Shown here: piece by piece, positions 1 to 6,740 of the stretch | Layout: each line of letters opens with the position of its first letter | Position numbering within the stretch: the stretch's first letter is position 1 | NCBI GenBank assembly: GCA_964451375.1 | Contig: CAYVIN010000013.1 | Span: forward strand, 1-64,000 | DNA from: JAGXQV01 sp964451375 | Lineage (GTDB): Bacteria; Pseudomonadota; Gammaproteobacteria; Burkholderiales; Sulfuricellaceae | Direction of reading: 5' to 3' | Length of the DNA: 64,000 bases | Translations under genes and position numbers: made by a program | Notes under the pieces: model-generated | Seen by the model: the letters and a program-made list of their open reading frames with translations, nothing else | Databases searched by the model: none | What the model was told of the DNA's origin: nothing

Positions 1-355
1 CGCCGTGATGGCGGCAGCCTTCGAGCAGATTGACGAACCCCACCACATTGCTCTGCACGTAGGCATGGGGATTTTTCAGCGAGTAACGCACCCCCGGCTG
101 GGCGGCAAGATTGACGGCGCGATTGAAACCTTCGGCAGCGAACAGCTTATCCATCGCCACGGAGTCGGCCATATCCATGCGCACAAAACGAAACGCTGGA
201 AACGAAGACAATTGGTCAAGACGCGCCTGCTTGAGGTTCACGTCGTAATAATCGTTGAGGTTGTCGATCCCGACCACCTCGTCGCCCCGCTCCAGCAGCC
301 GCTTGGCGACATGTTTACCGATAAATCCGGCAACGCCGGTGACCAAAACTTTCAT
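1..355 (-). CDS. NAD-dependent sugar-nucleotide epimerase, N-terminal part (UDP-glucuronate 4-epimerase type)
   Basis: The first 118 residues of a short-chain dehydrogenase/reductase-type epimerase run off the left edge. The protein begins MKVLVTGVAGFIGKHVAKRL, which carries the glycine-rich NAD-binding loop (GxxGFIG). A DNLNDYYD stretch follows, as in the UDP-glucuronate 4-epimerase (CapI/WbpP-like) branch, then NLAAQPGVRYSLKNP, which precedes the catalytic Ser/Tyr region lying outside the window. The start at 355 is the only ATG that fits, because an ATG 5 bases upstream meets a stop after one codon. Such enzymes make UDP-galacturonate or related sugars for LPS or capsule, which agrees with the neighbouring LPS genes. 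The exact substrate cannot be told from this fragment. Confidence 0.85.
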   Translation of the reverse strand, partial: MKVLVTGVAGFIGKHVAKRLLERGDEVVGIDNLNDYYDVNLKQARLDQLSSFPAFRFVRMDMADSVAMDKLFAAEGFNRAVNLAAQPGVRYSLKNPHAYVQSNVVGFVNLLEGCRHHG

Positions 356-365
356 TCCATTTCTT

Positions 366-764
366 TCATAAAATGTCCGGGGCAACGGCATAAAAGCCTT
401 TTGCCAACGACGACGGGATGTTTGGACTGGCCGGATTAACCACCACTTCCCGAGTCAAGGGGCGCACCACCAGATCCATGTCTTCCATCGGGATAGCGCC
501 AAGCAACACCTCATCCCCCATCACCATCGCCCCGACGAAACAGCGCCGGTTGGAAAAATACACGGACACCGGCCCGACATAGGGAATCAAGCGCTGGGAA
601 CCATCGGCGAGCGTCACCTCGCGTTTTTCCTGTTCCTTCAAACCAAGCTGGATGGCAATGTGCTCGGGAATACACAAGTGCATCGCCCCGCTATCCACCA
701 GCGATTCCACCTCAATGCTCGACAGTTCGGGATTAACCGGATTTGCCAGCCGGATGATTCCCAT
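366..764 (-). CDS. retropepsin-like (clan AA) aspartic protease family protein
   Basis: A 132-residue protein with the single-domain retropepsin signature LVDSGAMHLCIP at about residues 22-33, where the D-S-G triad carries the catalytic aspartate, and a later hydrophobic LLGAIPMEDMDLVV near residue 90. The family has a flap-and-strand fold of about 120 residues and acts as a dimer in viral relatives. Substrates of the small bacterial members are mostly unknown. It lies 4 bp downstream of the WaaE-like transferase gene and 10 bp upstream of the epimerase, in the same direction, so it is probably co-transcribed with LPS genes. A role in LPS synthesis is not implied. Confidence 0.7.
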   Translation of the reverse strand: MGIIRLANPVNPELSSIEVESLVDSGAMHLCIPEHIAIQLGLKEQEKREVTLADGSQRLIPYVGPVSVYFSNRRCFVGAMVMGDEVLLGAIPMEDMDLVVRPLTREVVVNPASPNIPSSLAKGFYAVAPDIL

Positions 765-768
765 GGCG

Positions 769-1521
769 TCACTCCTTGTTCAATTCCCGCAGCTTGGCGT
801 ATTTGACGAAGCTGTTGAAGCAACCGATAAGAATATGCACCAGCCCCGGCACACCGTCCAGGAACCCCCTGCGCACGATGTAAAACTTGACGAAGCGCAA
901 CAGCGGGCTGACCAGCAGACGCGCCACTCCGGCGCGTCGCCCTTCACTGTGCAAAACCTGCGCTTGCAAGGTGGTGTAGCTGTTCTGTTTTTGCAAATAG
1001 GCGGCGATGTTTTCTTCGGTCTCGTGGAGCAAATCGCCGGAAAGTGTGCCTAGCGTGGTATCCAGCAACACTTTTTCGTGGATCGCATCCTCGCTCCAGC
1101 GCGAATGGGCGCGGTGAAACAGGCGCAGACTCCAGTCCGGGTAGCCCTCGCCGTGATACAGCCAGCGCCCCATGAAACGGTTGCGGCGCGGGAAACGGTA
1201 AGCGCCGAAAACCGGGTTGCGCATGGCGGTCTCGATGCTCGCCCGCAATTCCGGGCTGACCCGTTCGTCGGCGTCCAGACACAACACCCAATCGTGGGTC
1301 GCGCACATCACCGCAAACTGCTTCTGCCTGCCGAACCCCAGCCAATCCTGGCGGAAAATCCGCGCGCCGTATTGTAGCGCAATTTCCAGCGTCCCATCGC
1401 TGCTGCCCGAGTCCACCACCACGATTTCATCGGCGAAATCCAGGCTTTCCAGGCAGGCCTTGAGCCGCGTTTCTTCATTGCGGGTGATGATGACGGCAGA
1501 GAGCGGGAGTTTGTCGGGCAT
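769..1521 (-). CDS. family 2 glycosyltransferase, WaaE/KdtX-like LPS core transferase
   Basis: A 250-residue cytoplasmic GT2 enzyme. The N-terminus LSAVIITRNEE and the EIVVVDSGSSDGT segment form the nucleotide-sugar fold, and CLDADERVSPEL at about residue 81 holds the DxD-like metal site. Length and the central RRNRFMGRWLYHGEGYPDW region match the WaaE/KdtX branch, which adds a beta-linked sugar to the first heptose or works on LPS core. The C-terminal hydrophobic stretch probably associates with the inner membrane. It starts 3 bases after the stop of the upstream PIN toxin, so the TA operon appears to read straight into it. It is divergent from waaC. The sugar specificity is not determined. 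Confidence 0.85.
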   Translation of the reverse strand: MPDKLPLSAVIITRNEETRLKACLESLDFADEIVVVDSGSSDGTLEIALQYGARIFRQDWLGFGRQKQFAVMCATHDWVLCLDADERVSPELRASIETAMRNPVFGAYRFPRRNRFMGRWLYHGEGYPDWSLRLFHRAHSRWSEDAIHEKVLLDTTLGTLSGDLLHETEENIAAYLQKQNSYTTLQAQVLHSEGRRAGVARLLVSPLLRFVKFYIVRRGFLDGVPGLVHILIGCFNSFVKYAKLRELNKE

Positions 1522-1524
1522 GGG

Positions 1525-1911
1525 CTACCAGATGCGTTTCACACCGTATTGCTCAAAAATCCGGTCTGCCGACACGATGGGGAGCTTTTCCTCCTCGGCC
1601 TGCGCCGCCAGCAACCGGTCGAACGGGTCGCGATGAAGAAACGGCAGGGTGGCGACCCGTGCGACGTGGCGAAAGCCGATATCAAGTGCGCCGAACCGGT
1701 TGACCGCCAGTTGTTCGGGAATGAAGCGTTCAACCGTTCCAGCCAGTCGGAGCTTGCCCAAGCTGACCTTGATCGCCACCTCCCAGCAACTGGCAAGACT
1801 CAGCAAACACTCGCTGGACGGATCCGCAATCACCTCGCGCGCCTTGACCGACAATTCCGGCGCATCGCCCACCCACCACAGGAAGGCATGGGTATCAAGC
1901 AATAGCCGCAT
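1525..1911 (-). CDS. PIN-domain toxin (VapC-type RNase)
   Basis: A 128-residue PIN domain. The first acidic residue is in MRLLLDTHAFLWW (Asp6), then CWEVAIKVSLGKL (Glu near 43) and HRDPFDRLLAAQA (Asp near 96), with a final IVSADRIF. This is the typical order of acidic metal ligands. The family cuts tRNA or other RNA when released from its antitoxin. It overlaps the preceding antitoxin gene by one base, which indicates translational coupling. Length and all key acidic residues look intact. Confidence 0.88.
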   Translation of the reverse strand: MRLLLDTHAFLWWVGDAPELSVKAREVIADPSSECLLSLASCWEVAIKVSLGKLRLAGTVERFIPEQLAVNRFGALDIGFRHVARVATLPFLHRDPFDRLLAAQAEEEKLPIVSADRIFEQYGVKRIW

Positions 1912-2138
1912 CAGGCGTAATCCCTGAAATCATCGGGGGTAGCGTCGAAATCTTCGGCCATGTGCAAAATACGCCCTTTCGCCGACCCCGGCCGGCGAGC
2001 CTGCGCGACCGGCGACAAAGGCGCGAGACGCAACAGCGGCTTATTGTCCCGTGCGATGACAACCTCCTCGCCGAGCATGGCTTTCTGTACCAGTTCGGAA
2101 AAATGGGCCTTGGCTTCGGCGATATTGAATTGCGACAT
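1911..2138 (-). CDS. Phd/YefM-family antitoxin
   Basis: A 75-residue antitoxin beginning MSQFNIAEAKAHFSELVQKA, the classic Phd/YefM N-terminus that binds operator DNA as a dimer. It is followed by GEEVVIARDNKPLLRLAP and a disordered tail that would wrap the PIN toxin. It is the first gene of a leftward set of antitoxin, toxin, glycosyltransferase, protease and epimerase. A perfect inverted repeat just upstream is a likely autoregulatory site. Confidence 0.88.
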   Translation of the reverse strand: MSQFNIAEAKAHFSELVQKAMLGEEVVIARDNKPLLRLAPLSPVAQARRPGSAKGRILHMAEDFDATPDDFRDYA

Positions 2139-2154
2139 ATTTTTTCTCCAATCT

Positions 2155-2171
2155 GGTCACTTTATGTGACC
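2155..2171 (-). promoter_or_regulatory. palindromic operator candidate of the Phd-type TA operon
   Basis: GGTCAC-TTTAT-GTGACC has perfect 6-base arms and lies 17 bases upstream of the antitoxin start. Phd/YefM antitoxins bind such palindromes to repress their own operon. Assignment rests on position and symmetry only. Confidence 0.5.
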
Positions 2172-2260
2172 CATTTTGGCACGTCAAGTTCTTCCCTGCC
2201 CGCAACACAATGCGACATAACGGCGCGCATCACAAGGAAACATCCGGGTAAAATGCCGCC

Positions 2261-3319
2261 ATGCCCAAAATCCTCCTGGTCAAGACCTCCTCGATGGGGG
2301 ATGTCATCCACAACCTGCCGCTGGTCAGCGACATCCTCGCGCATTTCCCGGAAAGCCCAATTGACTGGGTGGTGGAAGAGTCCTTTGCCGACATTCCGGC
2401 CCTGCATCCCGGTGTGCGCAAGGTGTTGCCGGTGGCAGTGCGGCGCTGGCGCAAAAAGCTTCTCGACAAAACCGTCCGCGCGGAAATCCGCGCCGCCATC
2501 CAAAGTTTGCAGGCGGAACGTTACGACATCGTGCTCGACAGCCAGGGATTGCTGAAAAGCGCCGTCATCGCCCGCCTCGCCGACGGCAGCCGCGCCGGGC
2601 TGGACTGGCGCAGCGCCCGCGAGCCGCTCGCCAGTTTGTTTTACGACTACAAGGTTTGTGTCGCACAGGATAAACACGCTGTGGAGCGCAACCGCCTGCT
2701 GGCGGGCCGGGTGCTCGGCTATGTTCCCGACGCAGCAGTGAATTACGGCATCGCCGCTCCACCATCGACACTACCCTGGCTGCCCGCTGCGCCCTATGTG
2801 GTATTCCTCCACGCCACCAGCCGCGACGACAAGTTATGGGCGGAAGACCACTGGATCGCGCTGGCCGGCTGGTTCGGCGCGCACGGCCTCACCCCCATCC
2901 TGCCGTGGGGCGGCGCATCCGAGCGCCAACGCGCGGAACGGCTGGCCGGCGCAATTCCCGGCAGCATCGTCGCCCCCCGGATGACCTTGAAGGAAGCCGC
3001 CGGCCTGCTTAGCGGGGCGCGTATGACGGTCGGCGTCGATACCGGCCTCGCCCATCTCGCCGCCGCGCTGGCTGTCCCGATAGTCGCCCTGTATTGCAGC
3101 ACCGAACCGGGTCTTACCGGCGTTTATGGCGGTGAAAACGCCGTCAATCTCGGCGGAGTGGGCAAGGCACCGGCGATTGACGAAGTCATTGCCGCAGCAG
3201 ATCAACTGATGACCATCCCAAAGCCCTCCCCCCATCCCCACCCCAACCCTCCCCTTGAAGGGGAGGGAGTGGTGGCTCCTCCCCCTTCAAGGGGGAGGCC
3301 GGGAGGGGGATGGGTTTGA
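2261..3319 (+). CDS. waaC: lipopolysaccharide heptosyltransferase I
   Basis: A family 9 glycosyltransferase (352 residues) that transfers the first L-glycero-D-manno-heptose from ADP-heptose to Kdo2-lipid A on the inner face of the cytoplasmic membrane. It begins MPKILLVKTSSMGDVIHNLP, the heptosyltransferase I signature, and carries GVDTGLAHLAAALAVPIVALY near the C-terminus, the ADP-heptose-binding region. The normal domain ends around MTIPKPS. The last 30 or so residues are encoded by a hairpin repeat and read PHPNPPLEGEG...PPSRGR, so the natural stop was probably replaced by the repeat. It heads a rightward series waaC-waaA-TA-glmU-glmS. Confidence 0.93.
   Translation: MPKILLVKTSSMGDVIHNLPLVSDILAHFPESPIDWVVEESFADIPALHPGVRKVLPVAVRRWRKKLLDKTVRAEIRAAIQSLQAERYDIVLDSQGLLKSAVIARLADGSRAGLDWRSAREPLASLFYDYKVCVAQDKHAVERNRLLAGRVLGYVPDAAVNYGIAAPPSTLPWLPAAPYVVFLHATSRDDKLWAEDHWIALAGWFGAHGLTPILPWGGASERQRAERLAGAIPGSIVAPRMTLKEAAGLLSGARMTVGVDTGLAHLAAALAVPIVALYCSTEPGLTGVYGGENAVNLGGVGKAPAIDEVIAAADQLMTIPKPSPHPHPNPPLEGEGVVAPPPSRGRPGGGWV
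3228..3312 (+). repeat. CT-rich hairpin repeat inside the waaC 3' end
   Basis: Two inverted copies of a cctccccttgaaggggagg-like hairpin with GC-rich flanks. Related CCCCTT...AAGGGG hairpins lie at 6640-6690, 25378-25402, 25570-25612 and 37040-37160. Here the hairpin is translated as the tail of WaaC and reaches the waaA start. Confidence 0.7.
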
Positions 3320-3336
3320 CCCACGACACCAAGCAC

Positions 3337-4599
3337 ATGCCACTACGCATCTATTCGCTGCTGCTCTATCTGCTGCTCCCCTACGTGTTCTTCCACCTGC
3401 TGTGGCGGGGCCGCAAGCAGCCCGGCTATTTGCAGCACGTCGGCGAACGTTTCGGCTTTTATGGAAAAAAAACCAAGCGCCCCCTCATCTGGCTGCACAC
3501 CGTCTCGGTCGGCGAAACCCGCGCCGCCGCGCCGTTGATCAACGCCCTGCTGGAACGTTATCCCAAACATCGCATCCTGCTTACCCACATGACCCCCACC
3601 GGCCGCGAAGCCGGGGAAAGTCTCTACGGCGAGCGGGTGCTGCGCTGTTATCTGCCCTATGACTTTCCCTGGGCGGTACGGCGTTTCCTGCGCCACTTTC
3701 GCCCGGCCATCGGCCTGCTGATGGAAACCGAAATCTGGTTCAACCTGATTGCCGAATGCCGCGCGGCAAAAGTGCCGCTACTGCTGGTCAACGCCCGCCT
3801 CTCGGAAAAATCCCGCAGGAAATTCGCCAAGGTTCCCGGCCTCACCCGCGAAGCACTGCGCCACCTCGCCGGCATCGCCGCGCAGACCGCCGGCGATGCA
3901 GTACGCCTGCGCGACCTTGGTGCACCGACGGTGGAAATCATGGGCAACCTGAAATTCGACATCGCCCCGCCGGAAAGGCTGGTTACGCGCGGCAAAGCGC
4001 TACGCCTCGATTTCGGCGCAAATCGCCCGGTATTCCTCGCCGCCAGCACCCGCGAAGGCGAGGAAACGCTGCTCCTCGACGCCCTGCCACGCTTCACCAC
4101 CCCCGGCCTGCTAATCGTCATCGTCCCGCGCCACCCGCAGCGTTTTGACGAGGTCGCGCAACTCCTGGAATCACGCGGAATACGTTATCAGCGCCGCTCT
4201 GAAAACCGCCCCATCGCGCCGGAAACCCAGGTGGTGCTGGGCGACAGCATGGGCGAGTTATTCGCCCATTACACTGCCTGCGACCTCGCCTACATCGGCG
4301 GCAGCCTGCTCCCGCTGGGTGGGCAAAACCTCATCGAAGCCGCTGCCGCCGGGACACCCGTGCTGATCGGCCCGCACACCTTCAACTTTAGCGAAGCCAG
4401 TGAATTGGCAATCCAGGCCGGCGCGGCCTTGCGTGTTACAGACGCCAACGAACTGGCCGCCACAGCCACCCGCCTGCTCGCCGATCCGCCAACGCTGGCC
4501 GCCATGGCGCAAGCCGGGCTGGATTTCAGCCAACGCCATCGCGGCGCCACGGCGCGCTTGATGGCGCTGATCGAACCGCATTTGATTCACAAGAAATGA
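3337..4599 (+). CDS. waaA: 3-deoxy-D-manno-octulosonic acid (Kdo) transferase
   Basis: A family 30 glycosyltransferase that adds Kdo to lipid IVA at the inner membrane. The start MPLRIYSLLLYLLLPYVF is the usual N-terminal membrane anchor. An in-frame ATG at 3310 lies inside the repeat that ends waaC and is less likely. WLHTVSVGETRAA contains the catalytic Glu, and LMETEIWFNL, LGDSMGELFAHY and GGSLLPLGGQNLIEAA are the family's C-terminal donor-binding motifs. At 420 residues it has standard length. The stop codon overlaps the palindrome preceding the next TA pair. Confidence 0.94.
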   Translation: MPLRIYSLLLYLLLPYVFFHLLWRGRKQPGYLQHVGERFGFYGKKTKRPLIWLHTVSVGETRAAAPLINALLERYPKHRILLTHMTPTGREAGESLYGERVLRCYLPYDFPWAVRRFLRHFRPAIGLLMETEIWFNLIAECRAAKVPLLLVNARLSEKSRRKFAKVPGLTREALRHLAGIAAQTAGDAVRLRDLGAPTVEIMGNLKFDIAPPERLVTRGKALRLDFGANRPVFLAASTREGEETLLLDALPRFTTPGLLIVIVPRHPQRFDEVAQLLESRGIRYQRRSENRPIAPETQVVLGDSMGELFAHYTACDLAYIGGSLLPLGGQNLIEAAAAGTPVLIGPHTFNFSEASELAIQAGAALRVTDANELAATATRLLADPPTLAAMAQAGLDFSQRHRGATARLMALIEPHLIHKK

Positions 4600-4617
4600 T
4601 ATACTCAGGGTATATCA
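4597..4617 (+). promoter_or_regulatory. palindromic operator candidate before the CopG-PIN pair
   Basis: TGATATAC-TCAGG-GTATATCA has perfect 8-base arms and sits 17 bases upstream of the antitoxin start. Its first three bases are the waaA stop codon. Ribbon-helix-helix antitoxins bind short palindromes like this, so autoregulation is likely but untested. Confidence 0.55.
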
Positions 4618-4633
4618 ACCCCTTTCAACCATC

Positions 4634-4843
4634 ATGCGCACCTTGGTCGATATTCCCGAACCGCAGCTCAAACAATTGGCCGCCATCTGCAAGGCAAAAG
4701 GCTTGCCGCGCGCTGAAGTGGTGCGCCAGGCAATCGCCGCCTACATCGGCACGAACAAAGCGGAATCCGATGCGTTCGGTTTGTGGGGCGAACGCAAAAT
4801 GGACGGCCTGGAATATCAGGAAAAACTGAGAGCGGAATGGTGA
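4634..4843 (+). CDS. ribbon-helix-helix (CopG-type) antitoxin
   Basis: A 69-residue protein, MRTLVDIPEPQLKQLAAICK..., with an N-terminal beta strand and two helices ending in EVVRQAIAAYIG, as in CopG/RHH DNA-binding antitoxins. The C-terminal part (about residues 45-69) would bind the toxin. It lies 7 bases before the PIN toxin gene and behind a palindrome, as expected for an autoregulated TA operon inserted between waaA and glmU. Confidence 0.82.
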   Translation: MRTLVDIPEPQLKQLAAICKAKGLPRAEVVRQAIAAYIGTNKAESDAFGLWGERKMDGLEYQEKLRAEW

Positions 4844-4850
4844 GTCCAAT

Positions 4851-5213
4851 TTGAAAGCGCTGTTCGACACCAATATCCTGATCGACTTTCTGAACGCCGT
4901 TCCCGAGGCGCGCGACGAATTGCAGCGTTACCCGGCCAAGGGCATCAGCATCGTCACCTGGATGGAAGTGCTGGCGGGCGCGCCGGACGGGCTGGAAGGC
5001 CCCACCCGCGCCTTTCTCGACGAATTCGACCTGTATCCGCTTGACGCCGCGACTGCCGAAAATGCCGTCGGCCTGCGCAAAACCCGCCGCATCAAACTGC
5101 CCGACGCCATCATTCAGGCCACCGCGCAAGTCCACAACCTGCTCTTGGTTACGCGCAACACCAAGGATTTCCCCGGCGACAATCCGGGCATTCGAGTACC
5201 ATATCGCCTTTAA
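4851..5213 (+). CDS. PIN-domain toxin (VapC-type RNase)
   Basis: A 120-residue PIN protein starting MKALFDTNILIDFLN, with the first catalytic Asp at residue 6, then SIVTWMEVLAG (Glu near 41), IKLPDAIIQATA (Asp near 86) and LVTRNTKDF (Asp near 107). All acidic ligands are present. The start is TTG at 4851, because the nearby GTG leads at once to a stop. It is 22 bases upstream of glmU, so toxin transcription may continue into that essential gene. Confidence 0.87.
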   Translation: MKALFDTNILIDFLNAVPEARDELQRYPAKGISIVTWMEVLAGAPDGLEGPTRAFLDEFDLYPLDAATAENAVGLRKTRRIKLPDAIIQATAQVHNLLLVTRNTKDFPGDNPGIRVPYRL

Positions 5214-5235
5214 TTCCCGACACCCGCCACAGCTT

Positions 5236-6597
5236 ATGCTCGACATCGTCATCCTCGCCGCCGGCAAAGGCACCCGCATGGTTTCCGACCTGCCCAAGGT
5301 GCTCCACAAACTGGCCGGACGGCCTCTTTTGCAGCATGTCATCGACACTGCCCACGCCCTCGGCGCGCGCAAAATTGCGGTGGTGTACGGTCACGGCGGC
5401 GAAATCGTGCCGCAGCACATCGCAGATCCCGCCATCGTGTGGGTCAAACAGGAACCGCAACTCGGCACCGGCCACGCGGTGCAGCAAGCCGCGCCGCACC
5501 TGCCCGACGAGGGGCTGACCCTGGTGCTGTACGGCGACGTACCGCTGATTCGCATCGACACGCTTCAATCCCTGGTCGCTGCCGCGAATGGCGACGCCGC
5601 CGCGCTGCTCACTGTGGATTTGCCCGACCCGACCGGTTATGGGCGGATCACACGCGATGCCGCCGGGCACATTTGCGGCATTGTCGAACATAAGGACGCC
5701 AGCGACGAACAACGCGCCATCAGCGAAGTGAACACCGGCGTGATGGTGCTGCCCAGTGCGCGCCTCAAGGGCTGGCTGGAGAAACTCTCCAACCACAACG
5801 CCCAGCAGGAGTATTACCTTACCGACGTGATCGCCATGGCGGTCGCCGACGGCCTGCCGGTTCACGGACGCCAATCGCGTCACCACTGGGAAGTGCTCGG
5901 GGTCAACAGCCCCGCCCAACTCGCCCACCTGGAGCGCCTCCACCAGCACGAGGAAGCCATGCTCTTCCTCGAAAAAGGGGTGCGCCTCGCTGACCCGAAA
6001 CGTTTCGATGTGCGCGGCAAACTCACTTGCGGGCGCGACGTGGAAATCGACATCAACTGTATTTTCGAGGGCAACGTGACGCTGGGCGACAACGTCAGCA
6101 TCGGCGCGAATTGCATCCTGCGCGACGTGACGGTGGCCAGCGGCACGCAAATCGCCCCGTTCAGCCTGATCGAAAAAGCCGAAGTCGGCGCGGATTGCCG
6201 CATCGGCCCGTTCGCCCGCATCCGCCCCGGAACCACGCTCGCCGCCGACGCCCACATCGGCAACTTCGTCGAGATCAAGAACAGCCAGGTCGGCGCGGGC
6301 AGCAAGATCAACCATCTCTCCTACGTCGGAGACGCCACGGTAGGCAGCAAGGTCAACGTCGGCGCGGGCACCATCACCTGCAACTATGACGGCGCGAACA
6401 AGTACCGCACGGTGATCGGCGACGGCGCGTTCATCGGCTCGGACACCCAGTTGGTGGCACCGGTCACGGTCGGCGCGAACGCCACCATCGGCGCGGGCTC
6501 GACCATCACCAAGGACACCCCGGACGGTGAACTGACCCTGTCGCGCGCCAAACAAGTCACGCTGCCGGGCTGGAAACGACCGGTCAAAAACAAGTAA
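5236..6597 (+). CDS. glmU: bifunctional UDP-N-acetylglucosamine pyrophosphorylase / glucosamine-1-phosphate N-acetyltransferase
   Basis: This 453-residue enzyme makes UDP-GlcNAc, the precursor of peptidoglycan and lipid A. The N-terminal uridyltransferase begins MLDIVILAAGKGTRMVSDLP, with the nucleotide loop and the catalytic Arg in it. The C-terminal half is a left-handed beta helix of hexapeptide repeats, with GNFVEIKNSQVGAGSKINHL and GTITCNYDGANKYRT in the acetyl-CoA/active-site region. The start chosen is the ATG matching the family N-terminus. The frame is open upstream through the vapC gene but is not homologous there. Confidence 0.96.
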   Translation: MLDIVILAAGKGTRMVSDLPKVLHKLAGRPLLQHVIDTAHALGARKIAVVYGHGGEIVPQHIADPAIVWVKQEPQLGTGHAVQQAAPHLPDEGLTLVLYGDVPLIRIDTLQSLVAAANGDAAALLTVDLPDPTGYGRITRDAAGHICGIVEHKDASDEQRAISEVNTGVMVLPSARLKGWLEKLSNHNAQQEYYLTDVIAMAVADGLPVHGRQSRHHWEVLGVNSPAQLAHLERLHQHEEAMLFLEKGVRLADPKRFDVRGKLTCGRDVEIDINCIFEGNVTLGDNVSIGANCILRDVTVASGTQIAPFSLIEKAEVGADCRIGPFARIRPGTTLAADAHIGNFVEIKNSQVGAGSKINHLSYVGDATVGSKVNVGAGTITCNYDGANKYRTVIGDGAFIGSDTQLVAPVTVGANATIGAGSTITKDTPDGELTLSRAKQVTLPGWKRPVKNK

Positions 6598-6624
6598 CGG
6601 GCAATCTTGTCGGTTTTCCCGCCC

Positions 6625-6700
6625 AATCGTTTTAGTACGTCCCTTCCCCTCACGGGGGAAGGACAGGATGGGGGCGAGCAAATCACTCAACCGATGGGTT
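6625..6700 (+). repeat. hairpin repeat between glmU and glmS
   Basis: The 143-base glmU-glmS gap contains a ccttcccc...gggggaagg hairpin followed by GACAGGATGGGGGCGAGCAA. The same block occurs in the opposite orientation at about 37104-37160 downstream of zorC, including the adjacent AGTACGTCCC. It has no coding content. Confidence 0.65.
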
Positions 6701-6740
6701 TGCCCCTTCCACAACACTCGCCCATCACGGAGTTCAAAAC

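Noticed and set aside
6598..6740. glmS ribozyme upstream of glmS
   Set aside because: No ribozyme core was recognisable. The gap is filled by a dispersed hairpin, and the ribozyme is essentially a Gram-positive feature.
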